Source: Akkermansiaceae bacterium UBA2367
GTDB lineage: Bacteria > Verrucomicrobiota > Verrucomicrobiia > Verrucomicrobiales > DEV007
Direction: 5' to 3'
DNA length: 52,582 nt
Assembly: GCA_002344525.1 (NCBI GenBank)
Contig: DDTJ01000108.1
Coordinates: forward strand, 87,055 to 139,636
Part shown: one piece after another, positions 28,401 to 35,629 of the stretch
Layout of the letters: each line of letters opens with the position of its first letter
Numbering within the stretch: the stretch's first letter is position 1
Program-made: the position numbers and the translations under genes
The notes under the pieces: model-generated
What the model was told of the DNA's origin: nothing
Database searches by the model: none
What the model saw: only the letters and a program-made list of their open reading frames with translations

Positions 28401-28657
28401 GGCGGCAGCAGCTTGACCGCCACGTCGCGATGCAGGGAGAGCTGGACGCCCTGGTAGACCGCCCCCATGCCCCCGCGACCGATCAGGCGGGAGATCGCAT
28501 ACTGCGGCAGCAGCCGGGCGACTTCGCCCGGATCGGGCGGTTGCCAAGTGGTGGGCGGCGTGGGAGAGGGGCTCCCTCCTATCGCCCCCCGCAGCAAGTC
28601 GCTCGGCGGATTGCCATGGAAGGGGTCGGGATCGGATGCGGGATCGGGATGGTTCAT
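25418..28657 (-). CDS. Transmembrane Ser/Thr protein kinase with helical module and FGE/SUMF1-like domain
   Basis: Membrane kinase of 1079 residues from the ATG; an in-frame TTG three codons earlier is possible. The cytoplasmic kinase domain (about 53-307) has the glycine loop GRGGMGAVY, Lys82 in VAVKLLP, HRDIKPTN with Asp176, DFG at 194-196 and YVAPEQW. One membrane segment (about 335-356, IAVSVAALVLVAAALAGWW) places the rest outside. Then come a Pro/Ala-rich linker (357-485), a helical module (486-646) also present in the two neighbouring DUF1080 proteins, further helical sequence, and an FGE/SUMF1-like domain (about 835-1062; LPTDWEWSIAAGLG, GLHDMGGNVWEWVEDW, RGGSWRNH, LGFRLV). Such FGE-like domains often bind rather than catalyse. 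An ECF sigma gene lies upstream in the same direction. Confidence 0.92.
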   Translation of the reverse strand: MNHPDPASDPDPFHGNPPSDLLRGAIGGSPSPTPPTTWQPPDPGEVARLLPQYAISRLIGRGGMGAVYQGVQLSLHRDVAVKLLPPELGASPEFEARFRREAMAMARLNHPNIVQIHDYGQTAEGHHYIVMEYVDGTNLRHLIRGGGLDAVEALRAVSRICDALEYAHGEGFVHRDIKPTNIFISRKGDLKIGDFGLVKLVGDSAGAGLEEGGLTLTDMAMGTPHYVAPEQWQGSNAVDRRADIYSLGVMFYEMLTGSVPQGAFRAPSERVGTLDVRIDGVVYRAMQEHPDDRYQSAADLRMDVDRIRTTPLAEPPAEAVAKQREAGPKGKARSMIAVSVAALVLVAAALAGWWVLREGSTGAPARNELGVAATPPRPAPEVDESVRAPVSAPLPPLSQAPASAETTPDPPATAPDGTASTTPVAPVGAAQADASQARIEPAKEQPPAVAEQRPVSPAPPAISPGSSASEAAPASPLQAEAGPPCLEVVKTQGPNAAEWALSPLDETIPADIRQNLVRLREDLVDEGRKAPQAGLGAYKLAFEYCDKLLAALGQREIARVQAGYRAAQADANKATSNQALDARRNYQMSWPQYSREESQRAALRENEADKADVKKQRLKVEWTTRSGQMRVALDRIYRELREAMREAAPAPLTSDGEASRGMPLPPEFAQRLDSYFAARRQALGDLAGRYAGGLETRLSAAADTGNLLLATAYKEERVRVEALRSSLGEAPQDAASSVRAWPKLPALADGAPDGLVDIRRVWEIERGKLQADLDGKLAQSLQALESELTKARRLEEALVVLAFRESLPDGSAGIPARNESDGPQQATKEQPFVNSLGMKFVPVEGTDVLFCVHETRYKDFAVYAAEKPGIDNAWRSQTIDNCVITERAEDHPAVRVSWEDAQAFCTWLNKKERSMAYRLPTDWEWSIAAGLGNKERRSRNDTPESLSAVEKSEYPWGTAWPPLAGAGNYSDQSRRAKAPSGGDDYLARYDDGFPTTAPAMSFAPNLFGLHDMGGNVWEWVEDWINIAQERRTVRGGSWRNHLEVNLLSSSRDYASPADRHDSLGFRLVLDPSMLQSTAE

Positions 28658-28790
28658 CGGGTTCAACAGTCTCCTGGGTCAGGTCGGGGATGGCTCGCAC
28701 ATGGGGTGGGATGCGGTGATGATACCTGCCGGGTCAAGGAAGCAATGGTTCGCGCAAGCGAACCCTGTCTCGTCGCCGATCCGACACTCT

Positions 28791-28824
28791 TCATTCGTGA
28801 AAATCGGTGTCCATTCGTGGTCAA
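28791..28824. repeat. CACGAAT-type repeat, half copy
   Basis: Contains ttcattcgtgaaaatcggtg followed by tccattcgtggtca, matching one arm of the inverted repeat in the pheS-pheT gap; the second arm is missing. Confidence 0.7.
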
Positions 28825-28870
28825 AAGATCGAATTCAACCGAGGTGATCGCATCACTCCTTCCGCCGGAC

Positions 28871-28966
28871 CGGATTCGCGGAGATTTGCGGCCATTCGCG
28901 TCTGAAAAAGAGGGGAAACGCGAATTTTCGCAAATGGACCGCAAATTGCCGCGAATGGAAGAAGGT
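28871..28966. repeat. TTCGCG-type intergenic repeat, copy 2
   Basis: Shares gcggccattcgcgtctgaaa and gaaacgcgaattt with copy 1 near 7.2 kb and extends further on both sides (gattcgcggagatttgcggc; ccgcaaattgccgcgaatgg). The arms are inverted with respect to each other. Confidence 0.85.
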
Positions 28967-29055
28967 TCTGCCATTGGTTCAACTATGTGAGAATGAAGCT
29001 GGAGAGCAGCCATCCCTGCCGGGCTTCGCTTGTTTCGTCGAAAGCATGTCTTGAA

Positions 29056-30537
29056 TCACCGCATGGCCTCGCGGAACTGGCGGTAGGCCTGGTCGAGGTG
29101 GCCGCGCATCTGCACCGCACGGGTCGCCCATTCGACTTTGAGCCGCTGCTTCTTCACGTCGGCCTTGTCCGCCTCGCTCTCGCGCAGGGCGGCGCGCTGG
29201 GACTCCTCTCGGGCGTATTGCGGCCAGCTCATCTGGTGGTTGCGGCGGGCGTCGAGGGCTTGGTTGGAGATGCGTTTGTTCGCGTCGGCCTGGGCGGCGG
29301 CGTAGCCTGCGTTCACCCGGGCCAGGTCGCGCTGGTCGAGCGCGGCGAGGAGCTTGTCGCAGTAGTCGGAGGCGAGCTGGTAGGCTTCGGAGCCGGCCTT
29401 GGCCCCTTTCGCCCCTTCGTCGAGCAGGTCCTCGCGCAGGAGGGCGAGGTTCTGGCGGATGTCAGTGGGGATGGCCTCGTCCAGCGCCGCGAGCGCCCAC
29501 TCGGCGGCGTTGGGACCCTGGTCCTTGACGACTTCGATGCGGGGCTGGTTGGGATCGGTCTGCATGGTGGCCGGCATCGGAGCCGGGGGGGCTGGTGTGA
29601 TCGCGGGAGGTGGCGGGGCGCTGTGGTTTCGTAGTGGAGAACCGATGTGTTGACGATTGCGATGAAAGCCCAGGCCTTGGAACTTCGAGAAGTCGTCGTC
29701 AAAGATCATGTACATATTCTTCTTGGTCCCGGGATCGCGGATGCGGAATACATGGGATGTCAGGGGTTCCCACTTCCAGACATTCTTCCCCCAGCTCTTG
29801 ACGACGCCACCGTCCGGCAGAAAGCGGACGTCGCCGGCGTATTCCTTGAGATCCGCCGGCCAATCCCAAGCCGGGCCGACAATTGTCCGCCTCAAGGTGG
29901 ATACGTCGCCGGGAATCTGCTGAAACTCCTTGATGCGGATGTTGCGGTACCTTACGGAACCCGCGCGGGTCATTTGGATGCCAATGTGGCCGCTCCTTCG
30001 CAAGGTGGCATCCTCCTCCATCTCGTGTCGGTTCACGCAGGCTCCATTGATCTGGACCAGGATGACCGGGCCGATGCATTGGACTTCGAGGGTGTTCCAT
30101 GCGCCCGGCGGATTCTGGATGGCATTGGAGGAGGTCTGGGAATCCGTCACGGAGCCGGAGGGGTAATCGGCCATGGCCGTCCCCAAGATTTGGATTTCGG
30201 GGCCTTGATGCACCCGGCCCATGCTGTCGGCGTCATTGCCGGGGTTTGGAAAGTGCAGGAAAACACCGGAATCCGAGGATGGACCTTCGAGCAGATACTC
30301 AAGCCGCAACACAAAGTCTTGAAATGATCCCGCCTCGTACCACCAGCAGCCTTGTTCCTTGGCATTCGGGGGTACGGAGGTGCGCGCCGCGCCTTGTTCC
30401 AAGGAGATTTTGCCAGCGCCGCAGGTCGTCCATCCATGTGTGGAGATGCCGTCAAAAAGGCTGGAGAATCCCGGTTCGACCGCCAGGAGCAGCGGGGCGG
30501 CGATATTTAGGCTCAGGCAAAAAAGGAAAGTTTTCAT
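29056..30537 (-). CDS. Secreted DUF1080 protein with C-terminal helical module (first of two)
   Basis: Exported protein of 493 residues. The start gives a Sec signal (MKTFLFCLSLNIAAPLLLA); the longer frame upstream is not needed. A DUF1080 (3-keto-disaccharide hydrolase type) jelly-roll fills about 22-205: FSSLFDGISTHGWTTCG, DSGVFLHFPNPG, GPEIQILG, GAWNTLEVQC, SGHIGIQ, RYRNIRIKE. A small beta-type domain follows (about 212-300; DVRFLPDGGVVKSWG, IFDDDFSKFQGLGF), then a Pro-rich linker and the helical module (about 334-493) shared with the neighbouring DUF1080 protein and the kinase. Convincing catalytic residues cannot be assigned. It lies 23 bases after the other DUF1080 gene, so the two are almost certainly co-transcribed. 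Confidence 0.88.
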   Translation of the reverse strand: MKTFLFCLSLNIAAPLLLAVEPGFSSLFDGISTHGWTTCGAGKISLEQGAARTSVPPNAKEQGCWWYEAGSFQDFVLRLEYLLEGPSSDSGVFLHFPNPGNDADSMGRVHQGPEIQILGTAMADYPSGSVTDSQTSSNAIQNPPGAWNTLEVQCIGPVILVQINGACVNRHEMEEDATLRRSGHIGIQMTRAGSVRYRNIRIKEFQQIPGDVSTLRRTIVGPAWDWPADLKEYAGDVRFLPDGGVVKSWGKNVWKWEPLTSHVFRIRDPGTKKNMYMIFDDDFSKFQGLGFHRNRQHIGSPLRNHSAPPPPAITPAPPAPMPATMQTDPNQPRIEVVKDQGPNAAEWALAALDEAIPTDIRQNLALLREDLLDEGAKGAKAGSEAYQLASDYCDKLLAALDQRDLARVNAGYAAAQADANKRISNQALDARRNHQMSWPQYAREESQRAALRESEADKADVKKQRLKVEWATRAVQMRGHLDQAYRQFREAMR

Positions 30538-30560
30538 GGGGTGGGCGGGTGCGGCGGGAA

Positions 30561-32147
30561 TCATTCGCGGACGGCGGCACGAAACTGGCGGTAGGCTTGG
30601 TCGAGGTGAGAGCGCATCCCCTCCGAACGGGTCGCCCATTCGACCTTGAGGCGCTGCCTCTTCACGTCGGCCTTGTTGGCTTCGCTCTCGCGCAGGGCGG
30701 CTCGCTGGGACTCCTCGCGGGCGTATTGAGGCCAGCTCATCTGGTGGTTGCGGCGGGCGTCGAGGGCTTGGTTGGAGAATGCCTTGTTCGCGTCGGCTTG
30801 GGCGCTTTGGTAGCCGGCCTGGACGCGGGCGATCTCCCGCTGGCCAAGCGCGGCGAGGAGCTTGTCGCAGTAGTCGGAGGCGAGTTGGTAGGCTTCGGGG
30901 CTGGCTTTCGCGGACTTTGCCCCTTCGTCGAGCAGGTCCTCGCGCAGGAAGGCGAGGTTCTGGCGGATGTCAGCGGGGATGGCCTCGTCGAGCGGCGCGA
31001 GCGCCCATTCCGCGGCGTTGGGCCCTTGGTCCTTGACGACTTCGATGCGGGGCTGGTTGGGATCGGTCTGCATGGTGGCCGGCATCGGGGCCGGGGGGAC
31101 GATGCCGGTCGACGTGACCTCCGGTGCGGGAGCCGGGGACGCCCCACCCAAGTCCTTGATGCGGATGTTCCTCCAACGCACGGCCCCGGCCTTGTGGTTC
31201 TCGATTCCGATGTGGCCCGAGAGCCCTTTGTTGCCGATGAAGGTGGTGACCAGCAGTCCATTGATCGTGACGGAATATCGTTGGCCAATGACGGAGACTT
31301 CGATGTCGTTCCACTCTCCGGGCGGGCGGACCCGGGCGGTCTTGGACGGCGCTTGCTGTTTGGCGATCGCGCCGTTCTTCATGTCGGCTCTCCCTCCGTC
31401 TCCTCCCGGATGAAGGATGGAGACTTCATATCCCGCCTGGCTGACCATGAAGGGATCGTCGCCGGGGGCGGGGAAACGAAGCCGGATGCCGGAATTGTAT
31501 TCGGCCTGAACCGGGCTGAACTCCGCTCGCAGAACGAAATCCCCGAAGGTCCGCAGGGAATACCAAGCGACGCCGAAATAGCGCTTCGGCATCAAAGTGG
31601 TCCCGACGCCTTCCGCGTCGATCCGGAGGCCTCCGCCGCCACACGGCTTCCAGCCTTCCTGATGGTCCCGGTCCAGCAGGGGGAAGAATCCCGGTTCGGC
31701 CGCCAAGGGCTGGCCGGGGACAGTCCGGATGGACGCAGCCTCCCCGTTGCGAGGCTCCGCCTGACCCAGCGCCTCCTTGCGGGCGCCTTGGATGGCGTCA
31801 TTCCCATTCCAAGTCTCCGTCGCTTGGTATGACGAGATGGAATCGTCAAAAACCACCCGCCGCTCGCCATCCTTCGGGCCGAACACCACTGTGCGGGGTC
31901 CCACGATCCTCCAGTCAAAAACCGCAGCGACCCCTTTCGTGCTTTTCTGGACCAGCGTGTAATCGGGCAGAAACCGCATCTCCGCCCCCTCGCCCCAACC
32001 CCGTGCCGCCGATCCTGGATTGTTCCACGACCAGACAAAGGCCGTCAACGTGTCTTTGAAGTCGCGAGTTTCATCCGCCCTCGAAATCGGAGCCGCGAGC
32101 AGGAAGCAGAGAGCCGGGAGGACGAGCGGGATGAGGATGGTTTTCAT
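30561..32147 (-). CDS. Secreted DUF1080 protein with C-terminal helical module (second of two)
   Basis: Exported protein of 528 residues with a Sec signal (MKTILIPLVLPALCFLLAAP). Here the small beta-type domain comes first (about 25-125; EMRFLPDYTLVQKST, VFDWRIVGPRTVVFG, VVFDDSISSYQAT), before the DUF1080 jelly-roll (about 150-345; YNSGIRLRFPAPGDD, YEVSILHPGG, GEWNDIEVSVIG, SGHIGIENH, VRWRNIRIKDLG). The neighbour has the opposite order. A Pro-rich linker and the helical module (about 368-528) finish the protein. The linker-module junction, PPAPMPATMQTDPNQPRIEV, is identical in the two DUF1080 proteins, showing a recent duplication or gene conversion. It follows the ECF sigma gene after about 190 bases. 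Confidence 0.88.
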   Translation of the reverse strand: MKTILIPLVLPALCFLLAAPISRADETRDFKDTLTAFVWSWNNPGSAARGWGEGAEMRFLPDYTLVQKSTKGVAAVFDWRIVGPRTVVFGPKDGERRVVFDDSISSYQATETWNGNDAIQGARKEALGQAEPRNGEAASIRTVPGQPLAAEPGFFPLLDRDHQEGWKPCGGGGLRIDAEGVGTTLMPKRYFGVAWYSLRTFGDFVLRAEFSPVQAEYNSGIRLRFPAPGDDPFMVSQAGYEVSILHPGGDGGRADMKNGAIAKQQAPSKTARVRPPGEWNDIEVSVIGQRYSVTINGLLVTTFIGNKGLSGHIGIENHKAGAVRWRNIRIKDLGGASPAPAPEVTSTGIVPPAPMPATMQTDPNQPRIEVVKDQGPNAAEWALAPLDEAIPADIRQNLAFLREDLLDEGAKSAKASPEAYQLASDYCDKLLAALGQREIARVQAGYQSAQADANKAFSNQALDARRNHQMSWPQYAREESQRAALRESEANKADVKRQRLKVEWATRSEGMRSHLDQAYRQFRAAVRE

Positions 32148-32335
32148 GGGGCGGGGGAGCAGGTTTAAAAAGTGGCTCGCATAGCGGGTAGGGATGCAAG
32201 GAACCTTTGGATCACTGAAGCACTTTGTCGGCAAAAGGGAGCATGTTTCTCAAAGGCTGGGTCGCGGGCGATGGCCCACCACAAAGCTCTCTTCGCAATC
32301 CACCGGAAAGAGTTGCAGGGAATTTGCGAAAAAAA

Positions 32336-33067
32336 TCACCCGCGGTACCCCATCAGCTCGGCCAGCTCGATCTCGATGTTCTCCGGGGTCGGGTCGTCCA
32401 AGGTGGCGGCGACCCGGCGACGGATGAGCCGCTGGCATTTTTCCCGCAGGCGGGAGATGTCGCTTTTCAGGGTGCCCTCGGGCCGGGCGAGGCGGGCCGA
32501 CAGCTCGGCGATACGATGCTCGCTCTCCTGGGTGATGAAGGGGGCGAGGGCGTCGAAGAGGGTGGCTTGGCCGCGATCCGCGTATTCGGCCTTCAGGGTC
32601 GCCAGGGCGTTCGCCGCGAGCGTCTCGACCCATTGCCGCTGGTAGGCGATGAAGGGCGTGACGGGATCGACCGGCTCCGCGAGCCTGGCCTGGGCCTCGT
32701 CGAGGTCGGCGAACTGGACCACGCGCCCGCCGCCCCGCTTTTGCGCCGCGACGCGACGGTGGCGGTCGACGAGGAAGCTCCGCAGCTTGGTGAGGAGGAA
32801 GACCCGCAGCTTCACCCCGGATTCCTCGGCGCCTGCCAAGGCCTCCTTTGCCAAGAGGTGCTCGAAGAAGGCCTGCTTCACATCCTCGGCATCGTCCCAG
32901 GCGCAACCCGCGCCCAGGATGTAGGCCATGACGGGACCCTCGTAGGAGCGGCAGATCCGGTCCAAGGCCCGGTCCGCGCCGGCCTCGTGCTTCGCCACCG
33001 CCAGCCTGACTAGGGTCCAAGCCGTGGACGGGAACGGGTCTTGGCGGTTCAGGTCGGGGTCGTCCAT
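32336..33067 (-). CDS. ECF-type RNA polymerase sigma factor (kinase-associated type)
   Basis: Sigma factor of 243 residues starting MDDPDLNRQDPFPSTAWTLV; the STAWTLVR opening is typical of ECF sigma factors found beside Ser/Thr kinases in Planctomycetes and Verrucomicrobia. Region 2 covers about 25-95 (YEGPVMAYILGAGCAWDDAE, VKQAFFEHLL, LRSFLVDRHRR). A long linker carries RGGGRVVQFADLDEAQ, and region 4 near 190-230 is the helix-turn-helix (AELSARLARPEGTLKSDISR, LREKCQRLI). No anti-sigma gene is nearby. It is the first gene of a same-strand series with two DUF1080 genes and the membrane kinase, which suggests that kinase signalling controls it, but this is inferred. Confidence 0.9.
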   Translation of the reverse strand: MDDPDLNRQDPFPSTAWTLVRLAVAKHEAGADRALDRICRSYEGPVMAYILGAGCAWDDAEDVKQAFFEHLLAKEALAGAEESGVKLRVFLLTKLRSFLVDRHRRVAAQKRGGGRVVQFADLDEAQARLAEPVDPVTPFIAYQRQWVETLAANALATLKAEYADRGQATLFDALAPFITQESEHRIAELSARLARPEGTLKSDISRLREKCQRLIRRRVAATLDDPTPENIEIELAELMGYRG

Positions 33068-33182
33068 TCCTTTGAGGGGCTGCGCAGCGCCATTCCTACA
33101 GGAGGCGGCCCGCCCTGTCGAACGGATTTCGGCCTCTGCGCGCGGGTGTTGGTGATTCAAGACTTCGGAGGATGCGCCAGCG

Positions 33183-33257
33183 CTGTAGCCGGTCTCATCG
33201 AGGCCGGACCGACTGCTCAAACAACGCCCGACCGGGGTCGATGACCCAGACTACAGA
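33183..33257. repeat. CTGTAGCC...CTACAG repeat, copy 1
   Basis: Contains gctgtagccggtctcatcga, then aacgcccgaccggggtcgat and an end ctacag. The other copy near 40.4 kb shares the order of blocks: tgtagcc, a short palindrome, caaacgacgcccgaccgagg, gtcgatga and ctacag. Confidence 0.8.
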
Positions 33258-33366
33258 TTTCCGCCTTCGATACCCTCATTCGAAATCTCGAAAAGCTCCT
33301 GACGATTTCGGATCGGACTCCGGATCGCCCCGAACCATCCGCCAAGGTCGTCAGCAGATTCGACGA

Positions 33367-33420
33367 AGGTGGGGCGAGGCATCCCTGCCGAGTCGTCTTG
33401 GGCCAAGGGACGCCCCACCC
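33367..33420. repeat. GGGGCGAGGC repeat, copy 2
   Basis: Reads aaggtggggcgaggcatccc, then cgagtcgtcttgggccaagg and gacgccccaccc. The ends ggtgggg/ccccacc are inverted, so it can form a hairpin. Related to copy 1 near 25.4 kb. Confidence 0.65.
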
Positions 33421-33465
33421 GGCTGCCGCCGGATGTCCGGTTCGGCGAGCGACGCCCGGCTCACC

Positions 33466-34389
33466 TCATGACGACGCGCCTTCCAAAACTTGCGCCTCGA
33501 TGTCCAAGCCCGCGATCCCGCTCCATGCGGCGATCATCTTCCTGAACCACGGCCCCGGCTTGCCGTCGCCGATGGACGTGGTGTTGATGCGGGTGCAGGG
33601 GGTCATGCAATAGGGCGTGGTCGTCAGCCAAGCCTCGTCGGCGTTGACCACGTCGTATGGCTGGAAATCGCGCTCCACGAACTCCATGCCGATCTGCGGC
33701 GCAAGCTCTTTCACCGTTTGCAGGCTGATGCCGTGCAGGATGTTGCGCGGCGAGGGCGAGACGATGGTGCGGCCTTTCACGATGACGAAATTCGAACCCG
33801 CGCACTCGGTGACGTTCCCGTCGAGGTCGAGCAGCAACGTGATCGCGCGCGGATCGACGGCCTGCGACTGCCTGTCGGCCAGCCACCAATGCAGGCGGCT
33901 GCGGTGCTTCATCTTCGGCTCCACGCACTGCGGCGGGATGTGCCGGATCGACGGGGTGACGACGTGCGCCCCCTCCATGAAGAGGTGCCGCCACATCTCG
34001 AAGCGCAACGGGAAGCTGTGGATGCAGACCGTGGGCCGCAACGGCCCGGCGGAACCCGCGCTGCCGGCGTAGAGCGAATTCTCGCCCGGCGTCACGAAGA
34101 TCACGATGCCTAGATCCCCGTCGGGGTCGAGGAACTGGGCGTTCGCCTCTGCCAGCTCGTTCGTCCGCGCAAGCATCTCCTTCGGCCCCAGCGACGGCGC
34201 GATGCCGGAGAACTTCAGCGAGCGGTAGAGCCTCGCGACATGCTCCTCGGCGCGAAACGGCCGGTGGCGGAAGGTGCGGGTCATCTCGGTGAGCGTCGCG
34301 CCGAGCACGAGGCCGAGATCGTAGATGTTCAGCTTCGCCTGCGAGGCGGGAACGAAGCGGTCGTTCAGATAGACTAGCGGCTCGCTCAT
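33466..34389 (-). CDS. Class IV aminotransferase (BCAT / D-amino-acid / ADC-lyase group)
   Basis: PLP-dependent cytoplasmic enzyme of 307 residues starting MSEPLVYLNDRFVPASQAKL. Fold-type IV features are AKLNIYDLGLVLGATLTEMT near 18-37, a Lys-containing segment PKMKHRSRLHWWLADRQ near 159-175 that should hold the PLP lysine, and the phosphate/cofactor Glu segment DGNVTECAGSNFVIV. The final part has EAWLTTTPYCMTPCTRI. Which of the class IV reactions it performs cannot be decided; the sequence is not a clear IlvE. Its ATG overlaps the stop of the upstream sialidase-like gene (ATGA), so it is translationally coupled to a set of exported enzymes. Confidence 0.85.
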   Translation of the reverse strand: MSEPLVYLNDRFVPASQAKLNIYDLGLVLGATLTEMTRTFRHRPFRAEEHVARLYRSLKFSGIAPSLGPKEMLARTNELAEANAQFLDPDGDLGIVIFVTPGENSLYAGSAGSAGPLRPTVCIHSFPLRFEMWRHLFMEGAHVVTPSIRHIPPQCVEPKMKHRSRLHWWLADRQSQAVDPRAITLLLDLDGNVTECAGSNFVIVKGRTIVSPSPRNILHGISLQTVKELAPQIGMEFVERDFQPYDVVNADEAWLTTTPYCMTPCTRINTTSIGDGKPGPWFRKMIAAWSGIAGLDIEAQVLEGASS

Positions 34390-35576
34390 GGATTCGGCGC
34401 GTCGGGTTTGGACCACAGGATGCGGGCGACGAAGGTCGCGCCCTCGGCGCCGCGTTGGACGGAGTCCTTCATGAACATGCCCTCGGACACGGTGACCCAC
34501 GACTCGCGCCCGTCGATGCGGGCGCAGCCGAAATTGCCGAGCTCCGCGCCGCGCTCGGGGACGACGACTTTCTCGCTCGCGCGGACGACATGAAGCTTCT
34601 CCGGATCGACGCGGGCCATGAAGAGCGGCGCGCGGTGGCGGACGATGTGGTCGTTGTCCGCGCCGCGTCGGGTGTAGACGAGGAAAAGGCCGTCGCGATG
34701 CGCCAGCCAGTGCTGCTGGGTGTTGTAGCTGCCCAGCTCCGCGCCGTCGTCGAAGGTCCACGGCTTCGGCTCGGCGAAATGAAGGCCGTCGTCGCCCGCG
34801 CTCACGTAGCCTCGCTCGTCATTCCGCAGCGTGAGGTAGTAGCGCCCGCCATGCGCGACCAGCGACGGCTCGTAGAGCCCACGGGCGACATCGAGGCGCA
34901 GGACATCGCCGTTCCGCTCGAAGACGAGCGTTTCGCCGTCGAAGCGGCATTCGGCCACGGTCGTGCTGTAGCGGTCCTTGGGGCTTTTGGCGATGTAGAG
35001 GGGCACGAGCAGTTTTCCGTCGTCCTTCACCACCCACTGGGCGCAGGCGTTTCGGGCGAAGTCGAACTCCTCGTCCTCCGGCAGCTTCAAGACCCGCCAC
35101 GGCGTCCACTTCGAAGTTCCCGGGTCGAAGACGGCGTAGACGGTCTGGTGCGAACGCTTCACGTCGTCGAGCTGCTTGCCCGCCGAGCTGTAGCGCACGC
35201 GGCAGCCGATGGCGAGGAGCCGGCCCGTCGGCTCGTGCCAGCCCGGCGTCACATCCGCGACGCTGAGCGTCACACCGTCGGCCTGCGGCTGCCAGTCGAT
35301 CTCCGGCGGCAGGAAGGGGCCGCTCCATGCGCCGTCCACGCCCTCGCGCCGCATGAAATGCAGGCCGGAGTAGTAGTCGGAGACCTTCAGGTGCTTCTGG
35401 ATCGTCATCACCGCCCCGCCCGGAACCGGCGCGGCCCTCGGATGGAACCAGAGGAACTCGCCGTCGTGATGCTTCATCACCGTTTCGAGCTTCACGGTGA
35501 AATCCAAAGGCTCCTCGGCCAAGGAGACGGCGGCGAGCAAGGCGAATGGAAGGGCAATGGCGGCGGATTTGATCAT
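34386..35576 (-). CDS. Exported sialidase/BNR-like beta-propeller protein
   Basis: Predicted secreted protein of 396 residues. The chosen ATG gives a Sec signal (MIKSAAIALPFALLAAVSLA); the longer frame is an artefact. The rest reads as a propeller of the exo-alpha-sialidase superfamily: repeated strand-turn units such as GVDGAWSGPFLPPEIDW, STTVAECRFDGETLVFE, YEPSLVAHGGRYYLTLRNDE and VSAGDDGLHFAEPKPW. Classical Asp-box motifs are not obvious, so true sialidase activity is uncertain; many verrucomicrobial relatives are annotated only as BNR or exo-alpha-sialidase. It precedes the class IV aminotransferase with a four-base overlap and follows the metallophosphoesterase after 53 bases. Confidence 0.7.
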   Translation of the reverse strand: MIKSAAIALPFALLAAVSLAEEPLDFTVKLETVMKHHDGEFLWFHPRAAPVPGGAVMTIQKHLKVSDYYSGLHFMRREGVDGAWSGPFLPPEIDWQPQADGVTLSVADVTPGWHEPTGRLLAIGCRVRYSSAGKQLDDVKRSHQTVYAVFDPGTSKWTPWRVLKLPEDEEFDFARNACAQWVVKDDGKLLVPLYIAKSPKDRYSTTVAECRFDGETLVFERNGDVLRLDVARGLYEPSLVAHGGRYYLTLRNDERGYVSAGDDGLHFAEPKPWTFDDGAELGSYNTQQHWLAHRDGLFLVYTRRGADNDHIVRHRAPLFMARVDPEKLHVVRASEKVVVPERGAELGNFGCARIDGRESWVTVSEGMFMKDSVQRGAEGATFVARILWSKPDAPNP

Positions 35577-35629
35577 GAATGGAAAATCGATTTTTTTGGC
35601 CTCCCTTCTGCGGCGACAGGAGAACGCCA

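Larger units (their letters stand above)
28667..29055. other. Gap between the kinase gene and the first DUF1080 gene
   Basis: About 390 bases without a credible gene. It holds a half-copy of the CACGAAT repeat and a full TTCGCG repeat (both listed), and a perfect hairpin GGTTCGC-TTGC-GCGAACC at 28747-28764. Next to that hairpin the minus strand shows TTGCTT and TATCAT separated by 15 bases, a possible kinase promoter with short spacing. The kinase may therefore not depend on the DUF1080 transcript. Confidence 0.5.
33068..33465. other. Gap upstream of the ECF sigma gene
   Basis: About 400 bases without a credible gene. It contains two repeat types listed separately (CTGTAGCC...CTACAG and GGGGCGAGGC). 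The promoter of the sigma gene should lie in the first 100 bases, but I found no clear housekeeping-type or ECF-type pair. Confidence 0.6.

Noticed and set aside
25418..28657. Sulfatase-activating enzyme activity for the kinase C-terminal domain
   Set aside because: Only the general FGE/SUMF1-like fold is recognisable; catalytic cysteines could not be identified, and no sulfatase gene is in the window.
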